Shown here: positions 9,841-19,798 of the stretch, in pieces
Numbering within the stretch: position 1 is the stretch's first letter
Layout: every line of letters starts with the position of its first letter
From: Macrosoma leucophasiata
Lineage: Eukaryota > Arthropoda > Insecta > Lepidoptera > Hedylidae
Direction: 5' to 3'
Assembly (NCBI GenBank): GCA_036365455.1
Contig: JAWQUS010000001.1
Coordinates: 23,607,001-23,671,000 of the forward strand
DNA: 64,000 bases
The notes under the pieces: generated by a model
The model's input: the letters and a program-made list of their open reading frames with translations, nothing else
What the model was told of the DNA's origin: nothing
Databases searched by the model: none
Made by a program: the position numbers and the translations under genes

Positions 9841-10063
9841 TATTTTTTTTATGTAATGGAAGTGGTAAACAAGCATGCAGTTCACATTGATGTTAAGTGA
9901 TGACTGCAGCCTATAGACACCCACACAAAGACCAAGGTCAAAACGCAGATGCGTTACCACTCCTGAGGCCTAAGGTCTTATGCCTCTGTGCCGGAAATTA
10001 CAGGGCCGTACATTACCACCTGACCGGAACACGATAGTGTTGAACACTACCATTTAGCGGCAG
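9841..10063 (-). repeat. S1 repeat, missing its 5' end
   Basis: Younger-subfamily S1 on the minus strand from the T-run to 'ctaccatttagcggcag'. The last 70 bp (S1 5' end) are absent, which fits ordinary 5' truncation in retroposition. Confidence 0.85.
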
Positions 10064-10282
10064 CGGTAAATAACATTTCTTTACGTTTATGTGTGGGTTT
10101 TTTTTCAATTTTTATGATTACTTACAAAAATATGTGCCTTATTGTATTCCTGCGCTGTATAATTTTATAATAGGATTTATTAATTCCTAGTCTCACGACT
10201 GGATCAATAAAGTACTTTATTTTTAAACTTCGTTTTCTAGAAAGATCAATCCTTAGCTAGGTAATCCAAACAGTTATTGAGA

Positions 10283-10456
10283 ACTTTTTTATGTAATGAA
10301 AGTGGCAAACAAATTATACAGTTCACACGCATGTCAAGTGATGATTGTAGCCCATAGAAATCTACACAAAAAGCAGAGGTCAAATTGCATGTATTGCCAC
10401 CGGTGAATCCGTTGTTGTTTGTTGAATGTTATGACTCTGTGATAGATATTACGGGT
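10283..10456 (-). repeat. S1 repeat, 3' half, old and diverged
   Basis: Tail-proximal S1 in minus orientation with many substitutions ('acagttcacacgcatgtcaa'), ending in 'gatagatattacgggtcc' of the older-subfamily type. Confidence 0.7.
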
Positions 10457-10481
10457 CCAAATAGGTTATCCAATGACATAG

Positions 10482-11062
10482 ATTAAGCCTGGGTTGCACC
10501 AAGATATAAATGAATAATAATAATAATAATGGAAACCCACTATACGTCCCACTGCTGGGCACGAGTCTCTCCCCTTTTTGGGAGGAGGCCTGGAGCTTAC
10601 TCCACCACGCTGCTCCAATGCGGATTGGTGGAGGTGGGTGGGTGGGTTAGTGGCCAACCCGCTGCCGGATGTTTTCAAACCGCCCATAAGGCCTCCGACA
10701 AGGCTTAACGACTGCTATCCATCGATAGCAACCGGGACCGACGGCTTAACGTGCCCTCCGAAGCACGGAAACGCGCATTTAATTTGCCACTAGCGGTTAC
10801 CCATCACACTACCCAACCGCGCCCGTAGTGCTTAACCGAGTAGATCGTTTACGATCTACACCAGCCGCTGAGCCATGCGCACTTCTAACCACCAAGATAT
10901 ATGTTAAAGTTAAAGTTATCGTAACATTTCACATGCTTCTGTAACTTTAACAGATTTCTTTAAAAAATAAAGATAAAGATTTCTTTAAGTTAGAGAAGGA
11001 TGTAATATGTTATAAAAACTTTAACTTTAACAAATATCGTGGTGCAACTTAGGCTTAATCTC
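10482..11062. mobile_element. Foldback MITE with TTAA ends, split by a SINE
   Basis: Left end 'gattaagcctgggttgcacc' (10482) and right end 'ggtgcaacttaggcttaatc' (to 11062) are terminal inverted repeats, and both contain TTAA at the edge. TTAA targets are a piggyBac hallmark, so I infer a piggyBac-type non-autonomous element. The inner arms ('gttaaagttaaagtta') also fold back. An S5 copy occupies 10509-10889. Confidence 0.65.
10509..10889 (-). repeat. S5 SINE-like repeat, full length with TSD
   Basis: S5 on the minus strand inserted in the foldback MITE. A 12-bp perfect TSD 'caccaagatata' lies at 10497-10508 and 10890-10901. This is the clearest S5 copy for defining its ends. Confidence 0.88.
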
Positions 11063-11281
11063 CTTTATTATTATCAAGAAAAGCAACTACAGTGACTTAT
11101 AAGTAAGAGAAAAAAAGTAGATACAAATGGTCCACAAATCATGTCATGTCCACAAACGAATGTATGAAATGTGAACATTTGGGCTTTATCACGCGTGCCA
11201 AAACACTGATACGGGTGGTCCAAGCTATCCAACATCCTAACACTGTACGCACTTTCGAGATTCCGAAAATATTTTCGTGTC

Positions 11282-11550
11282 GAATGAGAAAATGAATGAA
11301 CAGTGTTGCAAGTGTGGATGGTTGGAGGAATTTAGGAACACCATAGCCGACCTTGACCTTATAGGTCGAGTACTGTCTGAAGGTGGGGTGAAGTGTCTTA
11401 GGAATCGGCGTGCATGTATGAAAAGAATGTAGAATAAAATACTATATAATATAGAATGTAGATTCTTCTGCAAAGGAAGGTGTCTTAGGTTATCCGCCAG
11501 ATATCCCGGTATGTGGCGCTTTACACTCTTTACTAGATACATACAGTATC
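11282..11550 (+). pseudogene. L2 LINE 3' fragment, broken
   Basis: 'aggtcgagtactgtctgaag', 'taggaatcggcgtgcatgta' and 'gtggcgctttacactctt' follow in order the last 200 coding bases of the RT element ending at 63.13 kb. An insertion of about 60 bp (11435-11490) and stops break the frame. It is a relic without RT motifs. Confidence 0.75.
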
Positions 11551-11554
11551 CAAC

Positions 11555-11777
11555 AAGAAATAATGCACATCGACCTCAGGAAGAAACGCCGGCTTGTTTC
11601 GGATCTGTAAAGCGTTATCACATTCGCACCTAACCTATTTGACGTTTGTCGACCATTTTGATCTAGTTTTGACCATACTACGGATGCTTGCGTAGGCGGT
11701 GTGCAACAGAGATAACGCCCTATGAAGCCGAAACTAGCCGATTATCACTTTCATAGGCTCGATTTGCATTATTTCTT
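11555..11777. mobile_element. MITE, 223 bp, long imperfect inverted ends
   Basis: The ends 'aagaaataatgcacatcgac' and the complement of 'aggctcgatttgcattattt' pair, and pairing continues through 'gtttcggatctgtaaagcg'. Arms are about 65 bp with mismatches. A second copy is at 47.63-47.85 kb. There is no transposase, and the TSD is not clear. Confidence 0.7.
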
Positions 11778-12818
11778 GATGAGCACTGTACAAACATTTT
11801 CTAGTCGTTCACAAGCAGCAATGATCTGGCAGTTACGTTTTTTGTTGAAATTGAAAAATTTAATTTTTGTTCAGCACGTTACTTAATACAAGGATCTTGG
11901 AATCTCGTTGGATGGAAAGCAAGATCGTTCAGCAGAGAATAAATTAGGGAATAATAAAATACCAACGAAGACAGCTATAATAGTGAAAACCATACTGTGT
12001 ACAGATTTTTGATAGTTATCATAACAGATAAGGCCTAAACTCTTCCTTTTAAAAAAGATCCAGAATGCTAAATTCAATATGTTTGTGTGTTCACACCAAG
12101 TCCCTGACAAGGATAGACAGAGAGTGTGGAGCGCCAGAACGCACTGTTTTCAAGCAGCATGACAATGTAGCTGACCAACCAAAGTTGCCACAGATAACTG
12201 AATCCCATGCCCAGATTAGGTATGTCAACAATACATCGCCATTGCGTACCGAATAGTTAACAATCGTAATCAACAATCACCGCTGCTGTCTCTCCCTCGA
12301 GCCAGCCACCGAAGTTCACGTAAGACGTTATTTATAGTCAAGAGGCAACCATGTCCAAAAAGCTTAGTTGTGTCAAAAGTTGGGCGTTAAATCATCGGCC
12401 ACTATCTGGACAGTGCAGGCCGGACGATGGCCACTAGTGTCCGATCTGTTTCCATGGTTGTACGGCACGACACGGCAATGTGGTTGAGGGATTATTCTGA
12501 ATTTCGCTGATTAATGTGGCCTTGTAAATAAATGCGTGCTTGTAAATCACATTAGGGTAAGGTGAATTAAAATGTTATGAAATTGAAGTATTATTCGAGG
12601 AAGTTTTTTGCTTGTTTGTCTCTAATGAAGTAATTTGGGGGCAAATTATTCAGCTTGAATGATCATGGTATATGGTCCGGTATTAACATACATCCCATGA
12701 GTCAAACATTAATCTAGCCTGTGCAAAATAAAAATAATGTATTTAAATGCACTTACAAAATGAAAAACTCCTCTTACCTTTCCCATCCAGGTTGCATAGA
12801 ATACTACACTATATTTTT
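11778..12818. other. Unassigned stretch with small L2 fragment
   Basis: 12095-12146 ('accaagtccctgacaagg', 'agagagtgtggagcgcc') is a minus-strand scrap of the L2 3' end. The rest is AT-rich sequence without a recognised family or frame. Confidence 0.5.
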
Positions 12819-12860
12819 TATGATGATAATGTAAGAATATATTCTTACATTATCATCATA
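12819..12860. repeat. Perfect 42-bp palindrome
   Basis: 21-bp arms with no spacer, centred between 12839 and 12840; the left arm begins 'tatgatgataatgtaagaat'. A second perfect palindrome begins 4 bases later. Confidence 0.9.
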
Positions 12861-12863
12861 TAT

Positions 12864-12899
12864 ATTTTTGTGGATATATTATAATATATCCACAAAAAT
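12864..12899. repeat. Perfect 36-bp palindrome
   Basis: 18-bp arms 'atttttgtggatatatta' and exact complement, no spacer, centred between 12881 and 12882. Together with the previous entry it forms a cruciform-prone tandem. Confidence 0.9.
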
Positions 12900-13424
12900 C
12901 TACGTTTCTTTACTCACAGTTCGCGAGTAATGTTTTGATCATTGTGATCATACCGTCAGAGTTTGGCAAAGTGCCTTCAGAAAAATGTAAAAGAAGCAGA
13001 TATAGCTATCTACCTATCACTTGATTTCTGAAGTAGTTTTTATTTTTATGATTTGTACTTAGGTTTCCGCAAGCTACTGAAATCGATATACTGTATACGT
13101 AATGATTAAACAATTACGCAACATTATTCACATGAGAAAAATATATTAAAAATACTACCCGGACGAGCGTAAGTATGGAAACAGTGCCCAGTTAAGTGAT
13201 CCGGCACAAAATGATATATGAAGACATTTTCACACATTACAATATGAATTTTTCGTGTAAAAGGAATAAAAAAAAAATACACTATCCAGAGACTCTGGGG
13301 AGAGCTTTTAAGACTGCTGGGAAATAGAACTGTCCCGTATCTGATTGTTAGACAACGTGATCATGGGAATTGGTGAAAATGTGTGAAATCGCAAAAGTAA
13401 TTTGGGTAAAATGCACGGTGGTTC
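12900..13424. other. Unassigned stretch
   Basis: AT-rich with no recognised repeat or gene. Confidence 0.5.
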
Positions 13425-13535
13425 CTACTTGTGGTAGAGCTGCAGAGTCGGAGCTTGAAGGCTTAGGTACCGCCGCATTATCTTACCAAATGTTCAACAA
13501 TACATACACACTATCGTGTTCCGGTTAAACCATAA
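13425..13535 (+). repeat. S1 5' portion, old
   Basis: 'acttgtggtagagctgcag' to 'cactatcgtgttccggtta' matches the first 110 bp of S1. The 3' part is missing. Confidence 0.65.
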
Positions 13536-13548
13536 ATTTATAAAATAA

Positions 13549-13857
13549 CATCACGCCTGTATTTCTCGAAGGAGTAGGCAGAGATAAATGCATGCATTCA
13601 ATCATACATGCAAACACCCACGATTCGCCGGTTACGTTTTGGCCCATGTAACAGGTGGCGAGCTTATTGACATCTCCGGGCACATTACCAAACTTTGAGG
13701 TACTGGGAAACTTCCAGAAAATGAAAAAAATCCCAATAGAACTAAATATAAAGGATTTTAAACCGTTATATCTAATATCCCCGACCCGGGAATCAAACCC
13801 AGGACCCCAGCGGAGTAGTAGTAGTGGACTGCTACCACTAGGCTACTGAGGCAGTTA
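13549..13857 (-). repeat. S2 tRNA-headed SINE, full length
   Basis: Minus-strand S2 from 'acatcacgcctgtatttctc' to 'ctaccactaggctactgagg', retaining both the B box complement ('gggaatcaaacccagga') and the A-box end. Confidence 0.85.
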
Positions 13858-13914
13858 TCCATCAATGTGTTTCCTTAAATTCTGTCACAGAGATCCGACA
13901 ACTTACCTACATTA

Positions 13915-14214
13915 TGTTTTTTTATGTAACGAAGGTGTCAGGCATGTAGTTCACATGGATGTTAAGAGGTAACTGCAGCTACACTACTACTGCAGCCTGT
14001 AGACACCGACACAATGACCAGAGGTCAAAATGCAGATGCGTTGCCACTCCTGAAGCCTTAGGTATAATGCCTCTGTGCCGGAAATTACAGGGCCGTACAT
14101 TACCACCTGACCGGAACACGATAGTGATGAACACTACCATTTAGCGGTAAGTATATTAGGTAATGCGGTGGTGCCTACGCCCGCGAGCTCCGTCACTGGA
14201 GCTCTACAAACAGT
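13915..14214 (-). repeat. S1 repeat, full length
   Basis: Full S1 on the minus strand, with a 5' half of the younger type and a tail half with older changes and a small insertion ('cactactactgcagcctg'). Confidence 0.8.
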
Positions 14215-14787
14215 AAAGCTCATACACTCTACACGCTATACTACCACTAAAATATTGTACTCTAATTGTGAAGATGATCGTAAAATGTTGTCTATCCAGA
14301 ACAAGCCAAAAGCCGAAAGAATACCAAATTCTTCGATTAATTACACTTTTTGTAAAGCTGGAATTTATTCACTTTTTATTTATTCGCACTATCGTTCATA
14401 CGAAGCCATCCAGATCTCATACAAAACGGTAACCAATGTTTCAATTAAACGAACTGCTGTATGAAACGAGTGGCGAACTTAATGAGATAAAACCAATAAT
14501 TTATTATTAATTGTGTATCATGGAATACAGAGATGCAAGCAATTAACTAGTCGGTTCGATCGATATTCATTATACTGTGAATTATACGCGGGTGTTTTAT
14601 AAAATTAGGTGCAGCCTCCTAACGTATAGTGGTTGCTATAAATTTATAGCGGTTGTCGGTATAATTTTGCTTAGCACGACGGTTATGATCGAACCGGTAA
14701 TGTATAGTCTAAAAACATTTATAGAACAGATTAATAAGTAATTTTGTCCTTATTCTATAAACTGATTAAGCATTTTTTTTGTTTTTT
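14215..14787. other. Unassigned stretch
   Basis: No recognised family. The 98-codon frame across part of it has no domain I know, overlaps an S1 end and is likely chance. Confidence 0.5.
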
Positions 14788-14935
14788 TTTAAATGGAAAG
14801 AAAAATTTGACTTTAGACGAGACTCGAACTTGCAGCCACTGGGAATCTAGTCCAGCTGCTCTTGCAACTGAGCTACCGAAGTCCTGCCCGATTTGTCAAA
14901 TCTTTCCTTCACATTTATTGCATTGCCTTATGGTT
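14788..14935 (-). repeat. S4 tRNA-headed SINE
   Basis: 'aaatggaaagaaaaatttga', 'gagactcgaacttgcagcca' and 'caactgagctaccgaagtc' are the complement of the S4 tail, B box and A box. Confidence 0.8.
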
Positions 14936-15049
14936 GACAGCATCTTTACATTTTTCTATTAAAAAAATATATATTTCACAAGCATGTGTTAATGCGAAAT
15001 AATATAAAACATTTTTTTTGTTTCTCTTATAATATTTGAAGAAGCAAAT

Positions 15050-15196
15050 GAGACGGGTAATTTTGGGCCTGCAAAATCGTTACCGGTTAACCATTAGACA
15101 GTACATTTTGTAAGTTAACAATTAGCTATCTCACCCAACTTTCACTTGATCATATACACTTCAATGACTGGCAATTCAAAAAATACTCGAATTACA
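15050..15196. repeat. Low-copy repeat, partner at 37.5 kb
   Basis: 'gtaattttgggcctgcaaaa' and 'actggcaattcaaaaaatac' recur in inverse orientation at 37515-37662, so this is an interspersed repeat of about 150 bp with two copies here. I do not recognise the family. Confidence 0.6.
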
Positions 15197-15567
15197 AATT
15201 ATTTTTTTTATATTCCATGGAACATTATCATTCTATTTTAGCACAAAGTCTTTCTCATCATATTATTGTTACACGTCTTTTTATTAAATCTTGCAAGTTT
15301 AAAGTATAAATCTGTTTTTAGTTCGGATTTAAAATTTCATCTCATTTATTTATAAACGGTAGACAGAGAAGGAAATATCAGAGGTGTACGGATACAGAGA
15401 TTGGCTGTAAATTAAAAATGAAAAATATGTGATAGGCGCGCGATCGAAGTAAGTATATCAAAGGATGTGCGTGGGCAATCAAGACAAACAGGTGTAGAGA
15501 GGGCTTTTTTAATATACTGTTAAAATCAACTCAAAAAATTACATTCAAATTATATATTTCAAATCTA
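15197..15567. other. Unassigned stretch
   Basis: AT-rich with no recognised repeat or gene. Confidence 0.5.
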
Positions 15568-16308
15568 CTGACTGGTGGTAGGGCTCCAGTGACGGAGCTT
15601 GAGGGCGTGGGCCCCACCGCATTACCTAATATACTTGCCGTTAAATGGGAGTGTTCAGCACAATCGTGTTCCAATCAGGTGGTAATGTACGGCCCTGTAA
15701 TTTCCGACACAGAGACATAACATCTTAGGCCTCAGGAGTTTTAACGCATCTGCATTTTGACCTTAGTATTTGTGTAGATGTCTATAGGCTGCAGTCATCA
15801 CTTAACATCAATGTAAACTGCGTGCATGTTTTTTTTTTTTTTTTTTTTAATTTTTTTTTTTTTTTTTAGTTATTATGGCATCGCTATTACGCATATTGCC
15901 AGTGTCAAGTAAAACGATATTTCGTATTTATTTAAGCAGCGTCAAAGTCAGTATAATATCAAGTATAATATGTAAGTATCAAGTATATAAGTTATCAAGT
16001 ATAATATGTCAGTCAAGTGAGATACAGTCAAGTTAAGTCGAGTAAAGCGATGGCTACTTTACCAGAACATTTACAATGAAGTTTTGGAGGCAACCTGAAA
16101 GGTTGTGTTTTCGCACTGTTATTCTATTTCACTATACACGGGCACTGTAATAAACCTATATCAAACAAAACGCCACCAACTTTATTCAATATAACTTAAA
16201 AATACATTAAGAAAATGAAATAAAATAAGAGCACCATACGCCTCTTTCAAGGTTCCCGCCAAAAACTCCTGCGTGCATGATTGCCACTTCCATTACATTA
16301 AAAAAAAT
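15568..16308 (+). repeat. S1 repeat, split by retroposon P1
   Basis: S1 5' part is 15568-15828 and its 3' end 16280-16308 ('ttgccacttccattacatt'). The interruption is a P1 retroposon that duplicated 11 bp of S1. Confidence 0.85.
15829..16268 (-). mobile_element. P1 poly(A) retroposon with TSD
   Basis: A 440-bp insertion whose + strand starts with a long T-run (a minus-strand A tail) and ends at 'gttcccgccaaaaact'. TSD 'ctgcgtgcatg' is perfect, 11 bp, at 15818-15828 and 16269-16279. P1 has no A/B boxes I can see and no long frame. It could be a processed transcript copy, a SINE or a LINE 3' fragment. A second copy flanks the LINE at 22.4-27.6 kb. Confidence 0.85.
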
Positions 16309-16385
16309 CATCTACAAAGACCCTTTTGCATTGTCAAGTTTCAAGTTACCTACAACGAATGACTTATAATAATTGCTGAATAGGT
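16309..16385 (-). repeat. LINE 3' UTR fragment
   Basis: 'atctacaaagacccttttgc' and 'gaatgacttataataatt' parallel 52020-52085. It is a short relic of the same 3' UTR. Confidence 0.5.
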
Positions 16386-16454
16386 ATGAAAAAAAAACAA
16401 TTTAAAAATAAATGTTATGTATGGCCCTATATATACTAACCAAACTGTGAGGGC

Positions 16455-16568
16455 GACACTGGGAAAAAAAGAAAAAATCTCAATAGCATTTCAAACTCCG
16501 ACCCGGGACTAGAACTAAGGCTTCCAGTGTAGCCGTAGTGGCCCCCTGCCACTAGATCACTGAGGCAT
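16455..16568 (-). repeat. S2 head fragment
   Basis: 'ccgacccgggactagaacta' and 'gccactagatcactgaggc' are the complement of the S2 B-box and A-box regions, with substitutions. Confidence 0.7.
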
Positions 16569-16636
16569 TTTTTACTGTAATATATTTATAAGTTTAGTTT
16601 AATTTGGTACATAATACAATATTCATGGCATGCATA

Positions 16637-16639
<3 letters not shown>

Positions 16640-16712
<73 letters not shown>
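16640..16712. repeat. (TA)n microsatellite, about 73 bp
   Basis: An uninterrupted TA run that ends at the edge of an R3 repeat, whose other copies also begin after 'tatata' runs. Confidence 0.95.
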
Positions 16713-16716
<4 letters not shown>

Positions 16717-17075
16717 CTAGCGGCCCGCCCCGGCTTCGCGCGTTGTAATGTTGCCTACCCTCTCCTATTCGTCTTGGCGTGATGATAAAAATATACATAG
16801 ATTTAGCCTATAGTCTTCCACGATATCTTTTATAGTTTAGGCAGCGTACGCAAAATAAATAGCTTTTCTGGTTGATTTTTACACCTTGTGTCTGAAAAAC
16901 CCAAATATCTTACGGAACCCTATTTATTCCAAAATAAAATATAGCCTATATTACCTGTGGATAATGTAGCTTTCGAATAGAAAAAGAATTTTTAAAATCG
17001 GTTTAGTAGGTTTTGAGCCTATTCATTACAAACAAACAAACAAAAAAGTATTACCTCTTTATAATATTAGTTTAG
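16713..17075 (+). repeat. R3 dispersed lepidopteran repeat
   Basis: Opens 'actagcggcccgccccggct' and ends with 'aaaatcggtttagtaggtt' and an (ACAA)n run. This opening is a familiar interspersed repeat in butterflies and moths, probably the 3' part of a non-LTR element. No frame. Confidence 0.7.
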
Positions 17076-17267
17076 ATAATTTAGATATAAGTGTAAATAA
17101 TAAAAAACTCAATAGGTTTTCATAAATATAAAAGATTTCAAAATACTACTACTATTTATTGCAATAAGCTATACTCGGGTAGGTGCTGTGTTTAAATTAT
17201 GATTGAAGACTCTGTCAATCACAATTTTACAGTGTCAGTTTCAATTACTCACTTTTGTAGTCTTAGC
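17076..17267. other. Unassigned stretch
   Basis: AT-rich; nothing recognised. Confidence 0.4.
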
Positions 17268-17590
17268 AGTCTAAAATATTAGGCTACTACAACTACTCTG
17301 GGATCGTTGGTTCAATTCTCGGGTAGGGCTCGGCGGCAATAAGTGAGAAATATAATTAAAGTGATATAGGATTTCTCACCGTTATCTCTAGGGGTTCTTT
17401 TGAGATTTTTCCATTTTCTGGAAGTTTCCTAATGCCTTGAAGTTTGGTAATGTGCCCGGCGATTTCAAGAGGCTCGCCACCTTTTACATGGGCTAAGACG
17501 TAACCGACTAATCGAGGTTGTTTGCACGTATCTATGCTTGATTACATGCAATTACCTTAGCCTAGCCCTTTGTACGGAGTTACGTAATTT
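17268..17590 (+). repeat. S2 tRNA-headed SINE, diverged
   Basis: Has a B-box-like 'ttggttcaattctcgggta', 'tttccattttctggaagttt' and 'taatgtgcccggcgatttc'. The tail is decayed ('acggagttacgtaat'). Confidence 0.75.
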
Positions 17591-18047
17591 GTTTTTTAAA
17601 TTTACCTATCTCGTAGTTGTACCTAGGTTCAAATCCCACCCAAATTAAAAATTACCTTATTTTTTAAATAAGCCTCCTCCATACCTATTTACCTCGATAT
17701 AAAACCTTATAAAAGGCTACTAAATAGTGATGTTTATTTGACAATAAAAGTCAGCCCCTCAAAAAACATCGATAAATATATCAAACAGCCGGTTTTAGTT
17801 GAGTTTTGATCCCGTCAGTTGGTAAGTCGTAAAATCGGTACAGTTTATGTACCTATTTATTTATTCATTTGATTGGGATTGCATGATGAAATCGAGCTTT
17901 TTACTTTATGAATGACATTAATTTTATGTGTTTTGAATTGTCAGAAAGGCAATTACTGATGCAAGTGACTTCAATAGAAACTTTTTACTGCGCTAATTTG
18001 TCAACCATCCGATGATTAGAGCGAAAGTTGTATCCACCTTATCGTTA
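17591..18047. other. Unassigned stretch
   Basis: 'cctaggttcaaatcccacc' near 17622 resembles a B box, possibly a trace of another SINE. The remainder is AT-rich and unassigned. Confidence 0.4.
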
Positions 18048-18340
18048 ATTCTTAGGCAAGGCTGTTGGCCCAGTGGTCGCAATCGCGACGGTGAAGCCTG
18101 AGGTCCTGGGTTCGATCCCCACGTCGGAAAAATCTGTTAATGGGTTTTTCTGTCAAGAAATTCCCAGTAGTAGTCCGGAGTCTGGTCGTGCGTCGGAGAG
18201 CACGTAAAGCCGTCGGTCCTGCGCCCGATCTCTTTCCGGTCGTATCGGATTACCGTCCCATCGGGCTATGAGAGTGTAGAAATAGAGAGTGCACCTGTGT
18301 TTGTGTATACACTTGTGCACTATAATATCTCTACTATCAC
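18048..18340 (+). repeat. S7 tRNA-headed SINE
   Basis: 'aaggctgttggcccagtgg' gives an A box and 'ctgggttcgatccccacgtc' a strong B box. The body ('gagcacgtaaagccgtcgg', 'gtcccatcgggctatgagag') is unlike S2-S4. Single copy in the window, ending near 'cttgtgcactataatatc'. Confidence 0.8.
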
Positions 18341-18507
18341 TCTACTATGTGGTAGGTTTAGCGGTACCAGACAAATGCGTGTGGCGACGCAAGATGCATA
18401 ACTTCCCGGCAGTGCCGCGCGCGCGTACAAACACAAACCTGCTAAATGAGGCGCCTCTGACGCGGGCACTGCGCACCCTCAACCACATAGCTGCTGAACG
18501 ATTGCCC

Positions 18508-18632
18508 ACAGTAGAGCTCGACGGTGTAGGCACCACCACATTACATTACCTATCCGCCCCCAAATGGTCACTACCATTTGATGGCGGATAGATTATGTAA
18601 TGTGGTGGGGCCTACACCGTCGACCTCTACCA
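18508..18632. repeat. Inverted pair of S1 5' ends
   Basis: About 57-bp arms: 'tcgacggtgtaggcaccacc' with 'tatccgcccccaaatgg' on one side, the complement on the other, with a spacer of a few bases. Each arm corresponds to the first 80 bp of S1. Confidence 0.75.
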
Positions 18633-18662
18633 CCGCAGTAATCGTATCACAGTAATAATGTA

Positions 18663-19284
18663 ACAGGTTGGGGAAAAAGTCTTTTCGCATTATAGTATGT
18701 ATGAACTTGTAATAAAATCTCTTTGGCTGTAGTATTTGTACCTGGCTGGTTTTGGTATCATTGAAAGTTAAAATTTTAAAGAACATAATTCCAAATTCAA
18801 ATTACGCAAATGTGTGATTTTCATTTGTTTTTCGTACTGTCAAGATGAGTGAATCTAATGAAGAAATTCGATACATTTTAAAATTTTACTACAAAAAAGG
18901 TAAAAATGCAACGCAAGCCGCGAAAAAAATTTGCGATGTTTATGGACAGCAAAAATTAAGAGAGTTTTGCTGGGAGGTGTTAATGCATCCACCGTATAGT
19001 CCTGACCTTGCACCTTCAGATTTCCACCTGTTTCGGTCTCTTCAGAATTCTTTATGCAATGTTAGGTTAACATCACGAGAGGACTGCCAAATCCACTCGT
19101 CGCGGTATTTTGATGAGAAGTCCCAAATTTTTTATAGCAATGGGATCATGTCCCTACCTACAAGATGGCAAAAGGTTATCGAACAAAATGGTACATACAT
19201 ACTTTTGTTAAATTTAAATAAACTATATTAAAAAATTATTTGAATTATCTTAAAAAATGCGAAGAGACTTTTTCCCCAACCTAA
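18663..19284 (+). mobile_element. Internally deleted mariner element
   Basis: Terminal inverted repeats 'aggttggggaaaaagtcttt' and its complement ('gactttttccccaacct') are about 28 bp. The element is bracketed by TA at 18661-18662 and 19285-19286. At about 620 bp it is about half the usual mariner length of 1.3 kb. It encodes a transposase remnant. Confidence 0.92.
18845..19231 (+). pseudogene. mariner transposase, in-frame internal deletion
   Basis: The 128-residue frame starts MSESNEEIRYILKFYY, the usual N-terminal helix-turn-helix start of a mariner transposase. After residue about 37 (ICDVYG) it jumps to QQKLREFCWEVLMHPPYSPD, near the C-terminal end of the catalytic domain. Full transposases are about 340-350 residues, so around 200 are missing, including the first two catalytic aspartates. 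The third aspartate is kept in the YSPDLAPSDFHLF block. Interestingly the deletion keeps the frame. The product cannot catalyse transposition, though a full-length enzyme elsewhere could mobilise the DNA because both ends are present. Confidence 0.9.
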
Positions 19285-19457
19285 TATCACTTATGTAGGA
19301 ACTATCAGGGAACTAGCCACTTAATCACACGGGTTCTTAATGCGATTGTAATAACGTCTCCATATATTTGACTGATTATGTATAAACAGAAAGATCAACG
19401 TACATAAATATAATGTTGTATTGGAGCCTGCGTTTGCGCACAATAATACTACGGTAA

Positions 19458-19790
19458 CAGTGCCGGATAAAGCCGGTGCGGGGCCCGTAGCAAATGTGAC
19501 CATGGGGCCCTAGAGTTACATTGCCTACTGAAATTTAGGATGTAAATTAAACAACATTTACGAAAAGGAATCGAAAACAAATTTAGGGGATTCCCCCTGT
19601 AAGTGTTGTGGTATTGCCAACATGCAACATAATAATATAGGTACCTATATAATTAGTGGTCAACGCTCCCTTTGAGAATAGCTAAGGTGTATTACATATT
19701 TGTGTTTTTTTTTGGGCACAGGCACGGGGCCCCCAATGGCGCGGGGCCCGTAGCATTTGCTACTCCTGCTATATGGCTAATCCGGCACTG
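19458..19790. mobile_element. hAT-type MITE with perfect 8-bp TSD
   Basis: A 333-bp element beginning CAGTGCCGGAT and ending with ATCCGGCACTG, flanked by TACGGTAA on both sides (19450-19457 and 19791-19798). An 8-bp TSD and CAGTG ends are hAT hallmarks. The subterminal GGGGCCCGTAGCA/TGCTACGGGCCCC repeats are also inverted. It has no frame, so it is non-autonomous. Confidence 0.9.
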
Positions 19791-19798
19791 TACGGTAA

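Noticed and set aside
16590..16712. Coding frame with a long Tyr-Ile repeat
   Set aside because: Translation of a (TA)n microsatellite.
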